Shown: positions 36,560 through 48,519 of the stretch, in pieces
Layout: each line of letters starts with the position of its first letter
How positions within the stretch are numbered: the first letter of the stretch is position 1
From: Schistosoma haematobium
Taxonomy: Eukaryota; Platyhelminthes; Trematoda; Strigeidida; Schistosomatidae
DNA length: 64,000 nt
Direction: 5' to 3'
Assembly: GCF_000699445.3 (NCBI RefSeq)
Contig: NC_067196.1
Location: 2,666,001-2,730,000 of the forward strand
Notes under the pieces: generated by a model
Told to the model about the DNA's origin: nothing
The model's input: only the letters and a program-made list of their open reading frames with translations
Database searches by the model: none
Translations under genes and position numbers: made by a program

Positions 36560-37815
36560 AACATTTCATAGTTTAATAAAATAATAATTGAATAATTTCG
36601 TCAATTACTTTCAAGCACGCATTTTACCGTACTCACTACTTAACAAATTACGCTAAATATGAGCACTTCAATAGTAGGCTTTCATGTCAAGTAAAATACT
36701 TAATTCCACCTATTTCGAAGAAGATGTATAGCGTCACTGCATCTATTCATTGGTTGAAAAAACGAGACGGATGCCTGAATATGTGGACTAACTGTTTTTG
36801 CCATCTGGAAATCTTAACAAGCTGTCTATTTTTGTGTGTTTCAATACATTCTTATGTCTATCAACCTCCAACCTATTCAGGCGCGTTTGTGAAACGTTGA
36901 CGAGCTTCCGCTGTACAAGTTAAAAAAGGTCTAATTAACGATACCGTGGATGCTTGCAGTGCGTATAGGGAAGAATGTACATTATTAAGGTGTCGATGCC
37001 TGAACTGCAAACAGCTGATAGGCGATCAGTCAGAATTCGTCGTCATTATACATCACGAAATGAGAAAGCAAAACTCACCAAAAATACTTTGTGCTGAGGA
37101 TTCCACATTGTACCAAAAACAGAATATTAAATAAAACCATTATTGTTTATAATAATACTCATAATTATTCACAACAGCAAGGATCTACGATTGTTAAATC
37201 AAGATAAGTATATCAAATATTATAGAATATTGAGGGGCACATAATATTGTACCAGGTGTACTTACGGTCGATAAATCACATGTCACAATTTTGTATCGGG
37301 GTCTTTCACAAAATGGTTTTTCTCTGCGAATTGAAAAAGATCACTGTATAATTGAAAATATAGCCATTTTTATAAGCAATAGTCATAACTGTCTAACGGT
37401 TTGTTAAGGGAGATAAGTTTTACTAAATTGTCGTTAATGCTAATGATAATAAAATAGTTTTCTGAAAAGTGTTTCGAATGCGTTCGTTTTGGATATCCGT
37501 GAGAGTAGACAAGCAATGAACAAGTTAGCGAACAGATACACTATTGGTTTACCCAAGATATTAGTGGTCAGAGGTGTTTGTAAAAATTCAAAAAGACGAC
37601 AAGTGATCTGTGTAATGAGAAAGGCAGTGGATACGATGAATACATATATACTGCTATGTTTGAGAAATGAAGATGTCACCTTGAACAGACAAACGGGACG
37701 AAAAACATCAACGCAATAACAGGAATAAGCTATACGATCTTTTCAAGCCAGTCGAGCTACTACAGATTCTCTTATTTATTTGTCAAACAAAGAAAAAAAT
37801 ACGAACCAGGAGCAA
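36560..37815. other. No gene recognised; may be leader of the Gypsy relic
   Basis: Frames at 36,946 and 37,489 encode basic peptides without a recognisable motif. They are not supported as genes. Confidence 0.35.
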
Positions 37816-37819
37816 GCTA

Positions 37820-38950
37820 AAGTCATGTGGATGTAGAGCAAAAGCTGTCGCAAAACCAACTGCAACTTATCCAGATGCTGACAGATATGAAACATGCGTT
37901 TAATCCTCAGATTCGCTCGTCAATTTCTATTTCCACTCTGTCAGTTGATGGCATCGTAAACAGTATTGTTGATTTTCATCGCGATTGTGATGCAGATGTC
38001 AATTTTGATAATTAAATTTGGCTTGAGGAGGATCTGTTTAACTCTGATTTTACCAATTAAAGTGATCCAATGCAGGCATGGTCGCTACTTCATAAATCGG
38101 TACAAAGTGAGCGATTCGGAGGCTGATATTTAGTAATGCTACAGACTTCACATAAACGCTCGTTCGTTTAAACTGTCCAGTCATTAGGCCAACAGATTTT
38201 AAATAACTAATCACTTTCAAACACACATTATCTGTGTTTGAAGCTCGCGATGAATGCGGACCCTGAACTACTTACGCGTGTAACCATCTTAAACCGTGAA
38301 TTTGAAGGTTTCTAGCTGAACGCAGTCACAGAAGATCAGTTTGTAGTACTGATTCTCATCATCAGCATAAAGTCACAGACGTTTAGTTTCATGAAGACAT
38401 AGATACTTTTTCGTTTGGACCACGAGCCAAAACTAGCTGAGTGATATTGCTAAACAATTTCAACGTCTAGTTGCGACCTTGTATGTTCAAACAAAATCGT
38501 TGCAGGACTCGCAAATTCATATTCGTGAAATGAATTCCGTTAAAATCAAGAAACCAACTCGAACATAACATCGGTTTGGAAGCCTCAGTAGGCCTACATG
38601 TAAACTCTGCGCTAATGTGTTGTCAACGTCACAGATGCAAGCCACATACAAGCACGAATTAATCCTCAAGAAAGCAATCGACTAAGTTAATAATATTTAT
38701 CTGTCTACTGTTTCGGAGTGCGACAAAAATCAAATTTATCAATATCGAGATTCCTTGCGTGTCACTGACAAACGCTTGATGCTTGAATAGTGTGTTTGTG
38801 TTGGCATCTTCATGACTGAAAGTGCTGAAACGGTTTCCTATTAATCATCCTGTAGCAAAACGAATGAAGCACATAGCCCAAAGCTATACATGTTGGCCAT
38901 ATTACCGCTAAATTATTCAATCAGTAGTCAGATATAAATGACATTAAGAA
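37820..38950 (+). pseudogene. Gypsy-type retrotransposon relic: gag and integrase pieces
   Basis: The first open part (37,827-38,015) is gag-like: LSQNQLQLIQML, and a SIVDFHRDCDADVNFD stretch matching the 'SIPEFHYDPDAGVTF' type of schistosome Gypsy gag. Further gag pieces follow (LCLKLAMNAD, AVTEDQFVVLI). At about 38,830 the reading HPVAKRMKHIAQSYTCWPYY matches the zinc-binding part of integrase. Protease and reverse transcriptase between them are missing, so the relic is internally deleted. Confidence 0.6.
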
Positions 38951-39425
38951 GACAGGTTGATAAATGATGTGTGGAATTATCAAGTGTGAGAAACAAATGT
39001 TCCTCTATTTTTTCTGGATAGATCACCTACAGTTCGTTCAAAAGGAAATGTTTGATTTCGTTAGAACACAGAAAATGTTTGCAGTTATAAAAGAGTACTT
39101 TAATACACAATCCTAGTCAGTGAAAGCAAGACAATCAAGAAGGTGAGCGAATTTATGTGCTTGCAGCCACTGGTAATTATGAACTAAAACAACGCAAATT
39201 TACTCACATAATTCGTCTATTCTGAATAAAATTTTCTTGACAAGACTTTTTTCTACGGAGTTAACGTAAATTTATTTCACGTAAAGCATGGGAACTTAAA
39301 AGATCTTAAGCAATTAGCAATAGAAAGAAATAAGATGACAGTTCAAATGACCTGACGTCATAGACAGAGAATTCTAACGAAAGATCTATATTGGCAATTA
39401 GTAGGATCGAGGAATAAAGTTTCGT
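38951..39425. other. No gene recognised
   Basis: Possibly further decayed Gypsy pol sequence; no motif can be named with confidence. Confidence 0.35.
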
Positions 39426-39429
39426 CTTT

Positions 39430-39770
39430 TTTGCCTAAAGTGCTTGTGAATTAAGGCCAAATCGAGGCAGTCCGCATGGTGTGCACGTGTGCCGATGAAA
39501 GACTAACTGATTATAGTCCTAAACAACAATGGAAAGATTGAAGTAAGCAATACCAAGTGAATTTAAACTTCACTCCAATGTTCAAACAGGTGGCTATCAC
39601 GACTCAGTAGTTAAGTGTATAACGTGGTGGCATTTGACGCAAAAGGAACAGGGTTCGAGTCCCGGGCTAAACATCAGCCCTTAGACGCAAGTATTTTTAG
39701 CTTATAAGTCACATATAGGGTGAAACGAAAGTCGTTGATTCCACTTTCAATCGTTGTATATATAAATGTT
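39430..39770 (+). repeat. Smα-type SINE, decayed ribozyme
   Basis: It has the full unit order: 'ttaaggccaaatcgagg', 'cagggttcgagtccc' (B box) and 'gggtgaaacgaaagtcg'. The CTGATGA core is destroyed, so no cleavage is expected. Confidence 0.65.
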
Positions 39771-40440
39771 ACATAAATGAAAAAGGAGACAAAAATATGA
39801 TGAGTTCATTTTGTAATGCAATATTCGGTAATTGTGTTAGTTCTAACCAAAATTATGAAAAGTTGGAAGCATCCGAAAGAAAGGTTTTCAACCATTTAAC
39901 GATCTCTATGGAGAAATCCAATTTTCATTTAAAATCTGAATATTGGTGTTATGTATATCTTCTGGTGTTTGTTATATATTACTACCGTATGGTATATTCA
40001 GTAGAAATGTAGAACTGACATGTTAAGAATAAAAGCAAAGGGAATGTTCACTCCCCCAGAAGTAGCTCTGTAATAAGTAGTCCAACAAAACTTACAAATA
40101 AATTCATGTGTAGATTGAACGATATTTCATCACTCATCCGGCCGAACATAATGTAAACCGACTCAGGGAATATTTTAGAGCATCTTTCCAACAAAGGATT
40201 TCAATATTGAGTAATTTTGGTTGATCTCATTGAATAACTTGCTTAAAACACAATGTTATTTAAATAGTATTAATTCGTCTTTTCCTTTGCATTGATATCA
40301 TCATTGGATCACATGATAGACTCTAACTGAATTGTTCATCGCTTAAATATCAATCGAATATTCATTCGCTCCCTCATATATATGTGGACTCAAGTCCTTG
40401 CCTTGTTGTGATCTTATGCGATTTTACAATAATATTTTTC
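39771..40440. other. No gene recognised
   Basis: A 71-codon frame at 39,797 lacks recognisable motifs. Confidence 0.4.
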
Positions 40441-40559
40441 GGCATTTGCTCGCAAACATACATTCGCCTCAAATTCCACTGATGCGCTCACAGCTTTGTA
40501 ACCAGCGTTATCCGCTAATAAACTGTAGTTGCAGCTGCTCATTGACCTCTGATTTCAAA

Positions 40560-41360
40560 CACTGTTGAGATTAATATAATAACGATCATCGAGGTGATCG
40601 ATGAACGAAGGATAACCACTATAATATGTAGAATACTTAGTAACACTCTACCAGCATTTAATGGTGAGCAATCTGTTGACCAAGAGATTACAACTCTTAC
40701 ATCCAGTAAATTCACAGGCGTATCGTTCAATGCTAAGACTATATGTCAAGCTATAAAATGTCGTACAACTACAACAAGTATATGAACCGAAAGTTTCACC
40801 CTCATATTCCTTAGTTATGTGGCGATAATACACCTAACATACTTTTTGGTGTATGCGCTATATTCTCAGACCAGGCGTGCATCCGAATAACTGGATGAAC
40901 GGCTACATTACCACACAGTATGAGACTGAAGACCGAAGTGACGCTACTAACTACAGATCAATAAATATCATTTTAGTAATTCTATGACACATGGAGGTTG
41001 TAATATACGACATCTCAGGTTGTTTGCCAACTCAATGCCTTATTCCTGAACCACAACATGGTTTTCTGAAAGGTAGTCGCACAAAGTCGTCTGGTATAAT
41101 CAGGTCATTCAGCGATGTATCACACAGCATGATAAATCATAAACTACATGGAATACACGGTCTTTACTCTGATAGCTTTAATCATTCTTGGGTGACCGTT
41201 AGCAAACTCAAATGCCTCAGAATTTAAAAAGGAAAATAGTTGGGTTATTCAAGGGAATATACCAAGACCTCTTATATTCGTAATATACGTTGACAGCATC
41301 TGTAGCTGAGGAAACTTAGAAAAAACTTCATTGTATTCTGATGAAATGAAGGAACCGTAA
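40560..41360 (+). mobile_element. CR1-like (Perere-type) LINE, reverse transcriptase relic, copy 1
   Basis: Readings include EPQHGFLKG, the LINE 'QHGF..GRS' motif, and QGNIPRPLIFVIYVDSIC at 41,249-41,302, matching the 'QGSVLGPLLFLIYVNDI' box. Many stops occur. The upstream part (EITTLTSSKFTGVSFNAKTI) is shared with 60,480-60,715. Confidence 0.6.
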
Positions 41361-41461
41361 ATATGCCACAAAGGAGAAATATAAAACACTTCTAATTTTT
41401 ACAGCAGGAGCAAGACGTACCTTGAAACGAAGAGCTTCTGATATCATCCATCCATGAAAAT

Positions 41462-42190
41462 TCACGAAGGCGAGTTCAGAATTAGATCGCTCTGTAATAA
41501 TATGAAAACTCGTTAGCTGACATTGATTGTCATTAACCGAATTGTTTTTTCGGACGAACAAGCAAATCTTTGAGCATCACTACACGCTGACATTCAACAA
41601 TCACATGAGTATTGGTGCCACATTACTATATTTTATTATCGCGATTTGGTGCTATTATGAATTCAAATAATAGTCTTTCATTGAACGTAAGTGTGAAACA
41701 ATGCACATGTTAATCGCTGGAAACAAAGCGTGAGTGTTTAGATCAGCATTGCTTTATTGACTAAGCTCTTGAGAGTTTGTCCATTACTCAGTCACTGGAC
41801 ATCCGATCGAGATTTCATCTGATGTAGATTCTGTCACGGATCAAAAACTGGTTTCTTTCAAATACCTTTGCTAAGTATGTTGTTGAGTACTTTCAGCATT
41901 CTGAATATTATCCACACGATGATGTGTATAGATCTTGCAGCCGACAGGTCTTAAGTGTCTAGCCAGCAGCTTCGGATATCTGTCAACTACTCCCATGTGT
42001 CAAATGGAATTGTACAGAGAGTGCGCGAAATGCGATCAAAAGCTTTAATCCAGGGTTAGGTTATGTACAGTGAAACGTGAGTATTCGGACTGGTAGAATA
42101 GGCCAATAAACTCTGAAAATTTTCGAAGTTACATATGTATGTGTGAATATCAAATCAAGATCATATGATGTGATAATTTATCTCCTGCTT
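41462..42190 (+). repeat. Near-identical direct duplication, copy 1
   Basis: About 0.73 kb, repeated at 49,382-50,115. I see identity for nearly the whole length, with differences only toward the right end. It lacks a recognisable gene. Because it is absent from the third block (60.9-61.0 kb), it is an insertion here or a deletion there. Confidence 0.8.
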
Positions 42191-43180
42191 GTTTCACAGA
42201 TAATTTATTATAACATTCTATAATCGACTCAGTCTTTACTGTTCGGCTGCTTTTAAACACATTGAGTTTGAAGTGATGGTAAGAAACAAACATTCAAGCG
42301 TCCAGAGAGATTATTTCAATTGATCACTCAATCGTTCAATGGAGTAGAATCGCATACAGTGTTTGATGATCTAGTAAGTCTGAATAGCCAGTACGATAGT
42401 CTTCTTATTTGTAGAGCAGGAATAAAATGGGATGACTATATCGTGTAACAAGTATCAAATTCAATTAAATGCTATGCCCGTTTTAAGTCGTATGCAGCAA
42501 CTTGGGATTATATTTTGAAGTGGATGATATTCCGATCTCCGAATGATATATTATCTTGGACTTTGGTTTTAAACGTTAAACGGACTCCAATTTTCCAAAA
42601 CATAACACTTAAGTCAGGTTTACAGCACATGTATGTTTTATATCTTGCCATTTCCATGACAGTGAGTCTCTACTAGTAACATAGACAGATTGTGTGTCCC
42701 CTACGCCAAGCTTCTTCAAAAGAAAACCTAACATTTCAAGTGTCATGTAAATTCGAAAACAATCGCGTAGTAAATCTGTTCCTAATTATTTCAGTTCGCC
42801 TGTGTGCCCGAAATGCCGATTTCAGTGGCTCACTCCACATTTGCACACCATATCCACACCACATCTGTCAATAAAAAGACACGAATACTGGTCCTTTGAA
42901 ACTTCTTTCTCTGTGTTAGGTTTTCATATTATCACCTTGGCCACCAGATTCAAAAATCCAGCGTCTTCTATTGGTCTGCTTCTATAAACGCCAAATTGAG
43001 TTTGAAGTGATAGAGAGATGCAAACAGTGAGGCGTCCACACAGAACATGTCAATTATTCATGCAATCAGACAATGTTTTATGATCTAGCAAATATGAATA
43101 GCCAGAAGAAATTACTACCCATAATGAAAGAAAGCATTTCGGAATTCGTTTCAACAACCACTGTGAATTAATTCCGTATC
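42191..43180. repeat. Block shared with 61,000-61,840
   Basis: Alignable stretches such as 'cttctt...tcaa' and 'aattatttcagttcgcc' show this is part of the old duplication. No gene recognised. Confidence 0.5.
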
Positions 43181-43189
43181 TGAACAGAC

Positions 43190-43390
43190 TCATTCGATTA
43201 ACATGATATGATGCCAACAAATGACTTCAAAACCGAATATTATTATTAGGCTGATTTGATCATCATATGGTTGTAATAGCGTACTCAATTTAATGGATTT
43301 TCGTATCAATTTAAAACAGCGTTTACCATATTCAACGGTGTTTAGGCAAAATTTTCCTTTTGAAAACCTTAAAATTAAATGATTCGTCAA
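43190..43390 (-). other. Conserved open frame of unknown nature, copy 1
   Basis: The minus-strand reading has FSKGKFCLNTVEYGKR and DDQISLI. The frame at 61,869-62,060 keeps LSNGKFHLVNVEYGKRW and DDQIVL. Both stay open over about 60 codons in the same frame. This could be an exon, an old transposon frame or chance. It lies downstream of the RNase gene. Confidence 0.35.
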
Positions 43391-43941
43391 TTCTCATATA
43401 TAAATTCATTATTAAACTTGGTAACACATTGGAAGCAATAATAATTAGTTATCCTACGAAGTTTTCAGACAATTATTGCTTTAGTCTATTTGCTTTCATT
43501 GGAGATCCAGAGATACAAATAAGAACATTTATTGTGGTTCACTTCCGAAGACATGAATATATTTCATATAACTTTCGTCACGATTTCCAGAATTCAAATC
43601 ACTTCTAATTACAAAACCATCTCACCATCTGTAAACAAAGTTAACCTTGTGCTTCACGACATCAACTTTTCAAGAGTTCACCGATTTACCGTTAGTAGTC
43701 TGTAACTAACGAGTGAACAATCTTTCAATAAGATGTGAACCACTAGTGGGATCTATCAACGATTGTTTGCAAGATGCACTCAGAGTCTTTTGTGACGATT
43801 CACTATGAAAAATTCAATATAATTGTCCTTACACAAATATCTTTTAAATTATGCTTCAGAAATACGAAATAACAGAAACAGTAGACACGTTTCAACTTTA
43901 TTATTAAACATAGGTTTAACTGTAACAAATTTACGCAGTAA

Positions 43942-44055
43942 TCAATATGGAGGGAATACGAACTGAGTTGGACAGTCGCCGAGGGAATGGCAGTCCACGT
44001 AATGATGTGTAAGATTGAAGCAAATCCTCACCTCTTCCAGGAGACGCACTCCACT
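43942..44055 (-). CDS. RNase T2-like copy 1, last exon
   Basis: 38 codons including TGA. The acceptor is 'catttttccag'. It has VRIC, HHYVDC and CPTQFVFPPY with four Cys in the T2 spacing. Splicing at GAAGAG|gtgagg would leave a 24-nt microexon, but the open frame beyond it is conserved in copy 2, which favours read-through to the stop. Confidence 0.8.
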   Translation of the reverse strand, partial: SGVRLLEEVRICFNLTHHYVDCHSLGDCPTQFVFPPY

Positions 44056-46229
44056 CTGGAAAAATGAGAGAACGGCAGAGTTAAGCCAATATTTCACAAT
44101 GATCGAAATCAAGTTCAGCTCTAAAGGTATCAATTAACATAAGTGTATTATAAACTTCATGTGTCGGAACGATTGTTTGTCTACCCATTTCATTATGACT
44201 AGATGTTGTGCATAATTCGTAAATGACAAATATCTAAAAATTGTTATTGAACATATAATGCGTAAGATTACTACAATTATCGCGTTCGCAATTAGCAATA
44301 TCTGATTGTTATAAGCAAAGATGAATGCTGCCTGGTAGTGGACAAACGTTTCATCCTATTTAGGACTGCTCAGCTGGACGTACTTGTATCCCTGGGTTGA
44401 TGTTCACTTCAAGACTCGAACCTTGTAGCCATCGCGACAATCACCATCACGTTATCCACCTAGTTACTGAATCCTAATAATCTTCTGTTTGTGCAATGGG
44501 GTGAAGTTTGATTCCACTTGCATTTGTTTGCATCCACTGTTAGTCACTATCAATATTTGCTTATAAAGCTTGTGAATTAAGACAATATCGAGATAGGTTT
44601 CTTGGTCCATATTTTCACTTCAAATCAGTTACAATATGCTTTCAACTTCACTTGTTGTCTAAGTAAATTCTTATTAACAATCCACTCAAATACCGTTTAC
44701 CAGTTATATAACATTCTGAAAAGTCGAATGGTACGATAAGTAACCGTGTTTTATTTTTACATCCGTAAAGGAATCGATTAATGATTACTGATACACTCAC
44801 CTGTCCGGTCACATCGGTGCACTTTAAGAAACCATGGTGACCGTATTCTTTCTTAAGCACATTCTGGAAAGCGTTTGCCTGCGAAAAATAGAACGAAAAT
44901 TCATTTCTAATATGTATGAAATATAATGATTACAATGCTTTTGCAACAATATTTAAAAGTAATTGAGGTGGTAAACTAAATGACGCAACGTCAGACTCAA
45001 GTGCGAATAAAGTCGTGAAGATATGAGACACAAGTGAAGAGAGGTGGATATTTTCAAATGTGAAGTAGTAGTGGCACACAGAGGCGATCAGACGGGGAAA
45101 CCATCCTCCACATATAAAGAAAACCACCACCACTACTACTACTATTGCTATCAGTAGTTGCTCACAAATCTCCTCCTGAAAAAGGCTACAGTTTACAAAA
45201 TTACAATTCTGATGTGAACAGATTCACGTATCTTTCACTGTGTTGGGTGTGTAACTATCCAAGTGTACCTTGGTTCCTGAAATAATAGTCGTTTGTCTAG
45301 AGTAGCAAAACTTTTACTTTGCTTGCCTGTTAACTAATGGAGTTCTAAATCCTTGTTTTGTGAATTCTAATTGACGTCTACATTCGATTCATTCAGTGAT
45401 CACACGAGTTTGGTATCACTGATCACACTGACAGATTTCATACAGCACTCGCATCACTTTAAATAGTTAGTAAGTATCTCTTGGAGTCAGCCAATTATGT
45501 TGAAATTTCCCCCTCAAGTTCAATGGAAATTCGTTATTTAACAACAAACGGTAACACGGTTGATTGTTCAATGAAATGTTCCTTTTAAATGAGTTCACAC
45601 TCTTTCTGATCATGCATAATTATAGATGTGACCGACGTTTGAACTGGGTTAGATCCCAACCATTATTTTATCGAGCATATATGATGGTGCAGTCAAGAAA
45701 ATTGATTTTTTCTCTAAGACTTACATCATATTTCATGAAAGCATGCGGTGTGATACCATGTTTTTTCAGATTACTAAAATAATAGAAAACAAATATAAAC
45801 AAAGATATAAGATGCAATGGGCTAATTTAACAAGTATTCACTTACACAGTAATATTAGACATCCGGTTTTTACTCATCAGACATCGGTTGTTTAATCAAC
45901 CGATACGCATGATCAAATTATATGCTCTTCTCAGTCGTATTACTGAAACCAACTGAAGAGCCTCAGTTCAGTCGAAAATGGACGTCCTAGATCCCACTTA
46001 TAGGGCATAACACATCTGTTCATAGTCAACATGATTAGTTTGTTTCACAAGTTGAGGATGATCAGTATGGCTAAATACATGTTATCATAAATTTATTACA
46101 ACATGGATCACTTACTTCAGTAGTCTCAGTTTTTTCATCTCGTCAATACCAAATTTAAAGTACCGATATTGATTACCGATTAGAGGGTCCTGTAGTGCAC
46201 ACCTGCCATGTATGTCAAATTCATATTTC
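43942..46229 (-). CDS. RNase T2-family (omega-1-like) gene, copy 1, four 3' exons
   Basis: Exons on the minus strand are 46229-46116, 45773-45725, 44878-44801 and 44055-43942, joined in one frame to a TGA at 43942. The first contains the second T2 catalytic box (CAS2), read YEFDIHGRC. Next comes QYRYFKFGIDEMKKL, matching the YF....LDLY.KL segment of T2 enzymes. The last exons carry the F.N.L...YG...LKC and V.IC...H..DC..L..CP endings with the expected cysteines. T2 RNases are secreted endonucleases; the schistosome egg protein omega-1 belongs here. All splice sites are GT-AG. The 5' exons, with signal peptide and CAS1, were not found upstream, so completeness is unknown. Confidence 0.8.
44310..44600 (-). 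repeat. Smα-type SINE in the last intron of RNase copy 1
   Basis: It lies in the same orientation as the gene. The reverse complement has 'gaacatcaacccaggg', CTGAGCA, stem II, GATGAAAC and 'gtttgtccactacc'. The core is changed at two positions (CTGAGCA for CTGATGA), so activity is unlikely. The corresponding intron of copy 2 is only about 115 bp and lacks it. Confidence 0.7.
44801..44878 (-). CDS. RNase T2-like copy 1, penultimate exon
   Basis: 78 nt in phase 0. The acceptor is 'tttttcgcag' and the donor is GGACAG|gtgagtg. It has ANAFQNVLKKEYGHHG and a Cys in LKCTD. It pairs with the 78-nt exon at 63207-63284, which has the same length, phase and splice sites but differs at about half of its residues. 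Confidence 0.85.
44880..45720. repeat. RNase T2 intron shared with the second copy
   Basis: It aligns with 63,290-63,960. It contains a short (CCA)(CTA) run at 45,122-45,150 matching 'ctactactactattt' at 63,535. No further exon was seen. Confidence 0.5.
45725..45773 (-). CDS. RNase T2-like copy 1, small exon
   Basis: 49 nt between 'tattattttag' and gtaagtc. It completes the split codon and reads NNLKKHGITPHAFMKYD. The G-I-P...Y pattern is the T2 segment after the helix. Too short to stand out alone; phase and position support it. Confidence 0.75.
46116..46229 (-). CDS. RNase T2-like copy 1, exon with CAS2
   Basis: 114 nt. The acceptor is 'cacttatag' and the donor is CTGAA|gtaagtg. It enters with one base of a codon and leaves with two. 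CAS2 normally reads HE..KHG. Here the first His is Tyr and the Lys is Ile, while Glu and the second His are kept. A further 27 codons run to the end of the helical YF..LD region. Confidence 0.8.
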
Positions 46230-46484
46230 CTATAAGTGGACACAGTTGAAAACATTTCATAAAGTAACCAAATGTAATTTAAAGAATACACGATAATGGC
46301 TTAAAACTGTCTTCGAAAAAGAACATCGTGATTTTATTACTTGCTGAAAGTTCCCTAATTTGAAACCTCTGAAAGTTGAAGATTCAGCATAAAGTGCTTT
46401 ATCATTTGTAAGTTGATTTTTGTGTGATGTTTTACTCGCAAGACTTATACACAACTGAGATTTGCTCGACGACAAATCGGAAAA

Positions 46485-47154
46485 ATGAGTGACAACACGA
46501 TGGCTTCTAACAACGTCAATTCAATAAAACGATACAGGAAGTCTTTGTCGATTCTGTCGCATTCATCAGTCAACAAAGCATATCGTCAAGAGTTGTTCAC
46601 TACTTGCAGATCATTCTGCTTTCGACAGAACACACATCGTCATCTGAAGTTCATTTTCCGAACCAAGATATCATCGCTGCACGGCTTCTCTACTCAAAAA
46701 CACTTCAACTTAGTAACTATCGAGCGTTTTCATCCGCTCAATGATGTTCGCGTTTACAAAGTGTGGTTTAATTGCCGGTTACATTGTGGGACATGGCCAG
46801 AAAACTATATCGTCTAATCGACAGAGAACGTTGTTTAATCCCCGGAAGAAATATTCGGTGAGTGAAATATCATTAGGTCTCTTACCTAAATGCAGCTGAA
46901 TAGCTGTAATTTTTCAAAAATGGCCACAGTTTTTTTAGATCGCTTAGTAGTCCCTGAAATAGAATGAGAGAATGAATTTAAAGAATGGCCTTAGTGAATT
47001 ATTGCATCGGAAAATCTACTACGAACAAGCGAAATTAAACACTTTTGTTCGCAGCATCATTGTAAAATTCCAAGTTTATTCCAATCCGGTGATGAACATC
47101 GCTCGAGGATCGAAAATCGATCAAACTTTAGCATTATCTGCTTATAGAAAATAG
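46485..47154 (+). other. Two open frames of unknown nature
   Basis: The frames are 46485-46817 (110 codons, ending in LHCGTWPENYIV) and 46972-47154 (60 codons). No recognisable domain, no clear splice signals and no paralogue in the window. They are antisense to the RNase gene and may be chance. Confidence 0.2.
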
Positions 47155-47439
47155 CTATCAGCTCAATCATTACCAAGCAGTGGCTGATTCAAATGCAGTA
47201 GTTTGCTTGACATTCGATAATTTAATTAAAATGAGATAGTGTGAACATGATTAAAAATGGCTGAAATTTATATCTGACTAACCCGCAATTGTGCTATATC
47301 AAATTGTTCTTTCGATTTACACTTTGGATCTTTATGACGTGCAGTTTTAGGCCTTGAAAAAATGATATACATAATACATTACAGTTAACCAAATATTTAC
47401 ATCCATTCACTGAGTTGTATATTTTGGAAATTTGATTGC

Positions 47440-48190
47440 TTATATTTATCACTAAACAGCTATAATTTTAGTGCGAAACGCGTGTATCATTCGGGGTAAT
47501 TACATCATAGTAGTTAAAAAGCGCACATGAGTGTGCTCATTTAAATCTTTTCACCGCCATTATACTTATTCATAGCATGCAGTATTGTTGTTACGGTGAT
47601 CAGAAAACTTACTGTTCCTCTGTGAAACAGTGGAACTGAGACAATATAGTAATTTGATGCGGATCAATGGGCTCCACAATTTAAATTTACTCAGCCGCAT
47701 GGACTCACTGAAAACTACAAGCCAACGGTCGGCACTCACCTCATAATTCAACACTATTTCATAAATAATAAGTTCAATGTTTTCAAGAATGCTGTTTGAC
47801 ATGAGTGTACAACACTGTAATGTTGAAACCTGTAGGCATTTCGGATAAGCTCTTATTATAAAATCGTACTAATGGTCATTGGATCTAACATAGCAGGTCG
47901 GAAGTTTACAGACATAGTGCCCAATGATTATCCATGACATTGTTTGTGTATATTCGACAATATTACAAAGCACATATTTCATAAATTAGATGTAATCTTA
48001 CCACATCGCATGAATAGTAAAACCATCTAATTCTCTCGGCGGAGCACTCTAAAAAGGAGAATTTCAAATAATAATTACTCAGTTGAACAAAGATATGTGT
48101 GAATGTAGTATATGTTGATGCTTATCAAATGCAATTCAAGTGACTAGATAATTTTCTAAAGTGAAATAAGTTGTTTCGGCCATTTGCTTT
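47440..48190 (-). repeat. Inverted counterpart of 23,460-24,260
   Basis: Shares 'ctgtaggcatttcggataag' and other stretches in reverse. It includes part of the exon at 48,125-48,388. Confidence 0.6.
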
Positions 48191-48389
48191 CAAAACCTGA
48201 CCCTTGATATACACTCGAAATAACCCATATCCAAGTTGACAGACCTGAACACTGGAAATGTCATTGTGTTCAATTTCAAGCAAGTGATGTGCCTGACTGT
48301 CCTGACTCAATTCAATCAATATACAGTTAAAAACTCCATCTCTGGTGGAATAAAGTATTGCCTCTACAAGATGAGCACAACCTGTCAAT
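48125..48389 (-). CDS. Terminal exon of an unidentified gene
   Basis: After a good acceptor ('tattcattgacag') the minus strand stays open for about 87 codons to a TGA: CAHLVEAILYSTRDGVFNC, HHLLEIEHNDISSVQV and FHFRKLSSHLNCI. Composition is protein-like. A decayed relative exists at 23,330-23,600. No family was recognised. The entry phase requires one base from the previous exon, which I could not place. Confidence 0.45.
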
Positions 48390-48519
48390 GAATATCACAA
48401 TGATCAGTACTCGATCAGCGTATGACTCTAATCCATGTCCACGAACGGAAGAGAATCGTAACGACTGATTTCATTGTATATTAATCAATCAAATTCATCT
48501 GTGAAACGTGAATCGATAG

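Noticed and set aside
44032..44055. 24-nt microexon in the RNase gene
   Set aside because: A donor-like GTGAGG follows, but the frame beyond it is conserved to the stop in both paralogues, so one terminal exon is the simpler reading.
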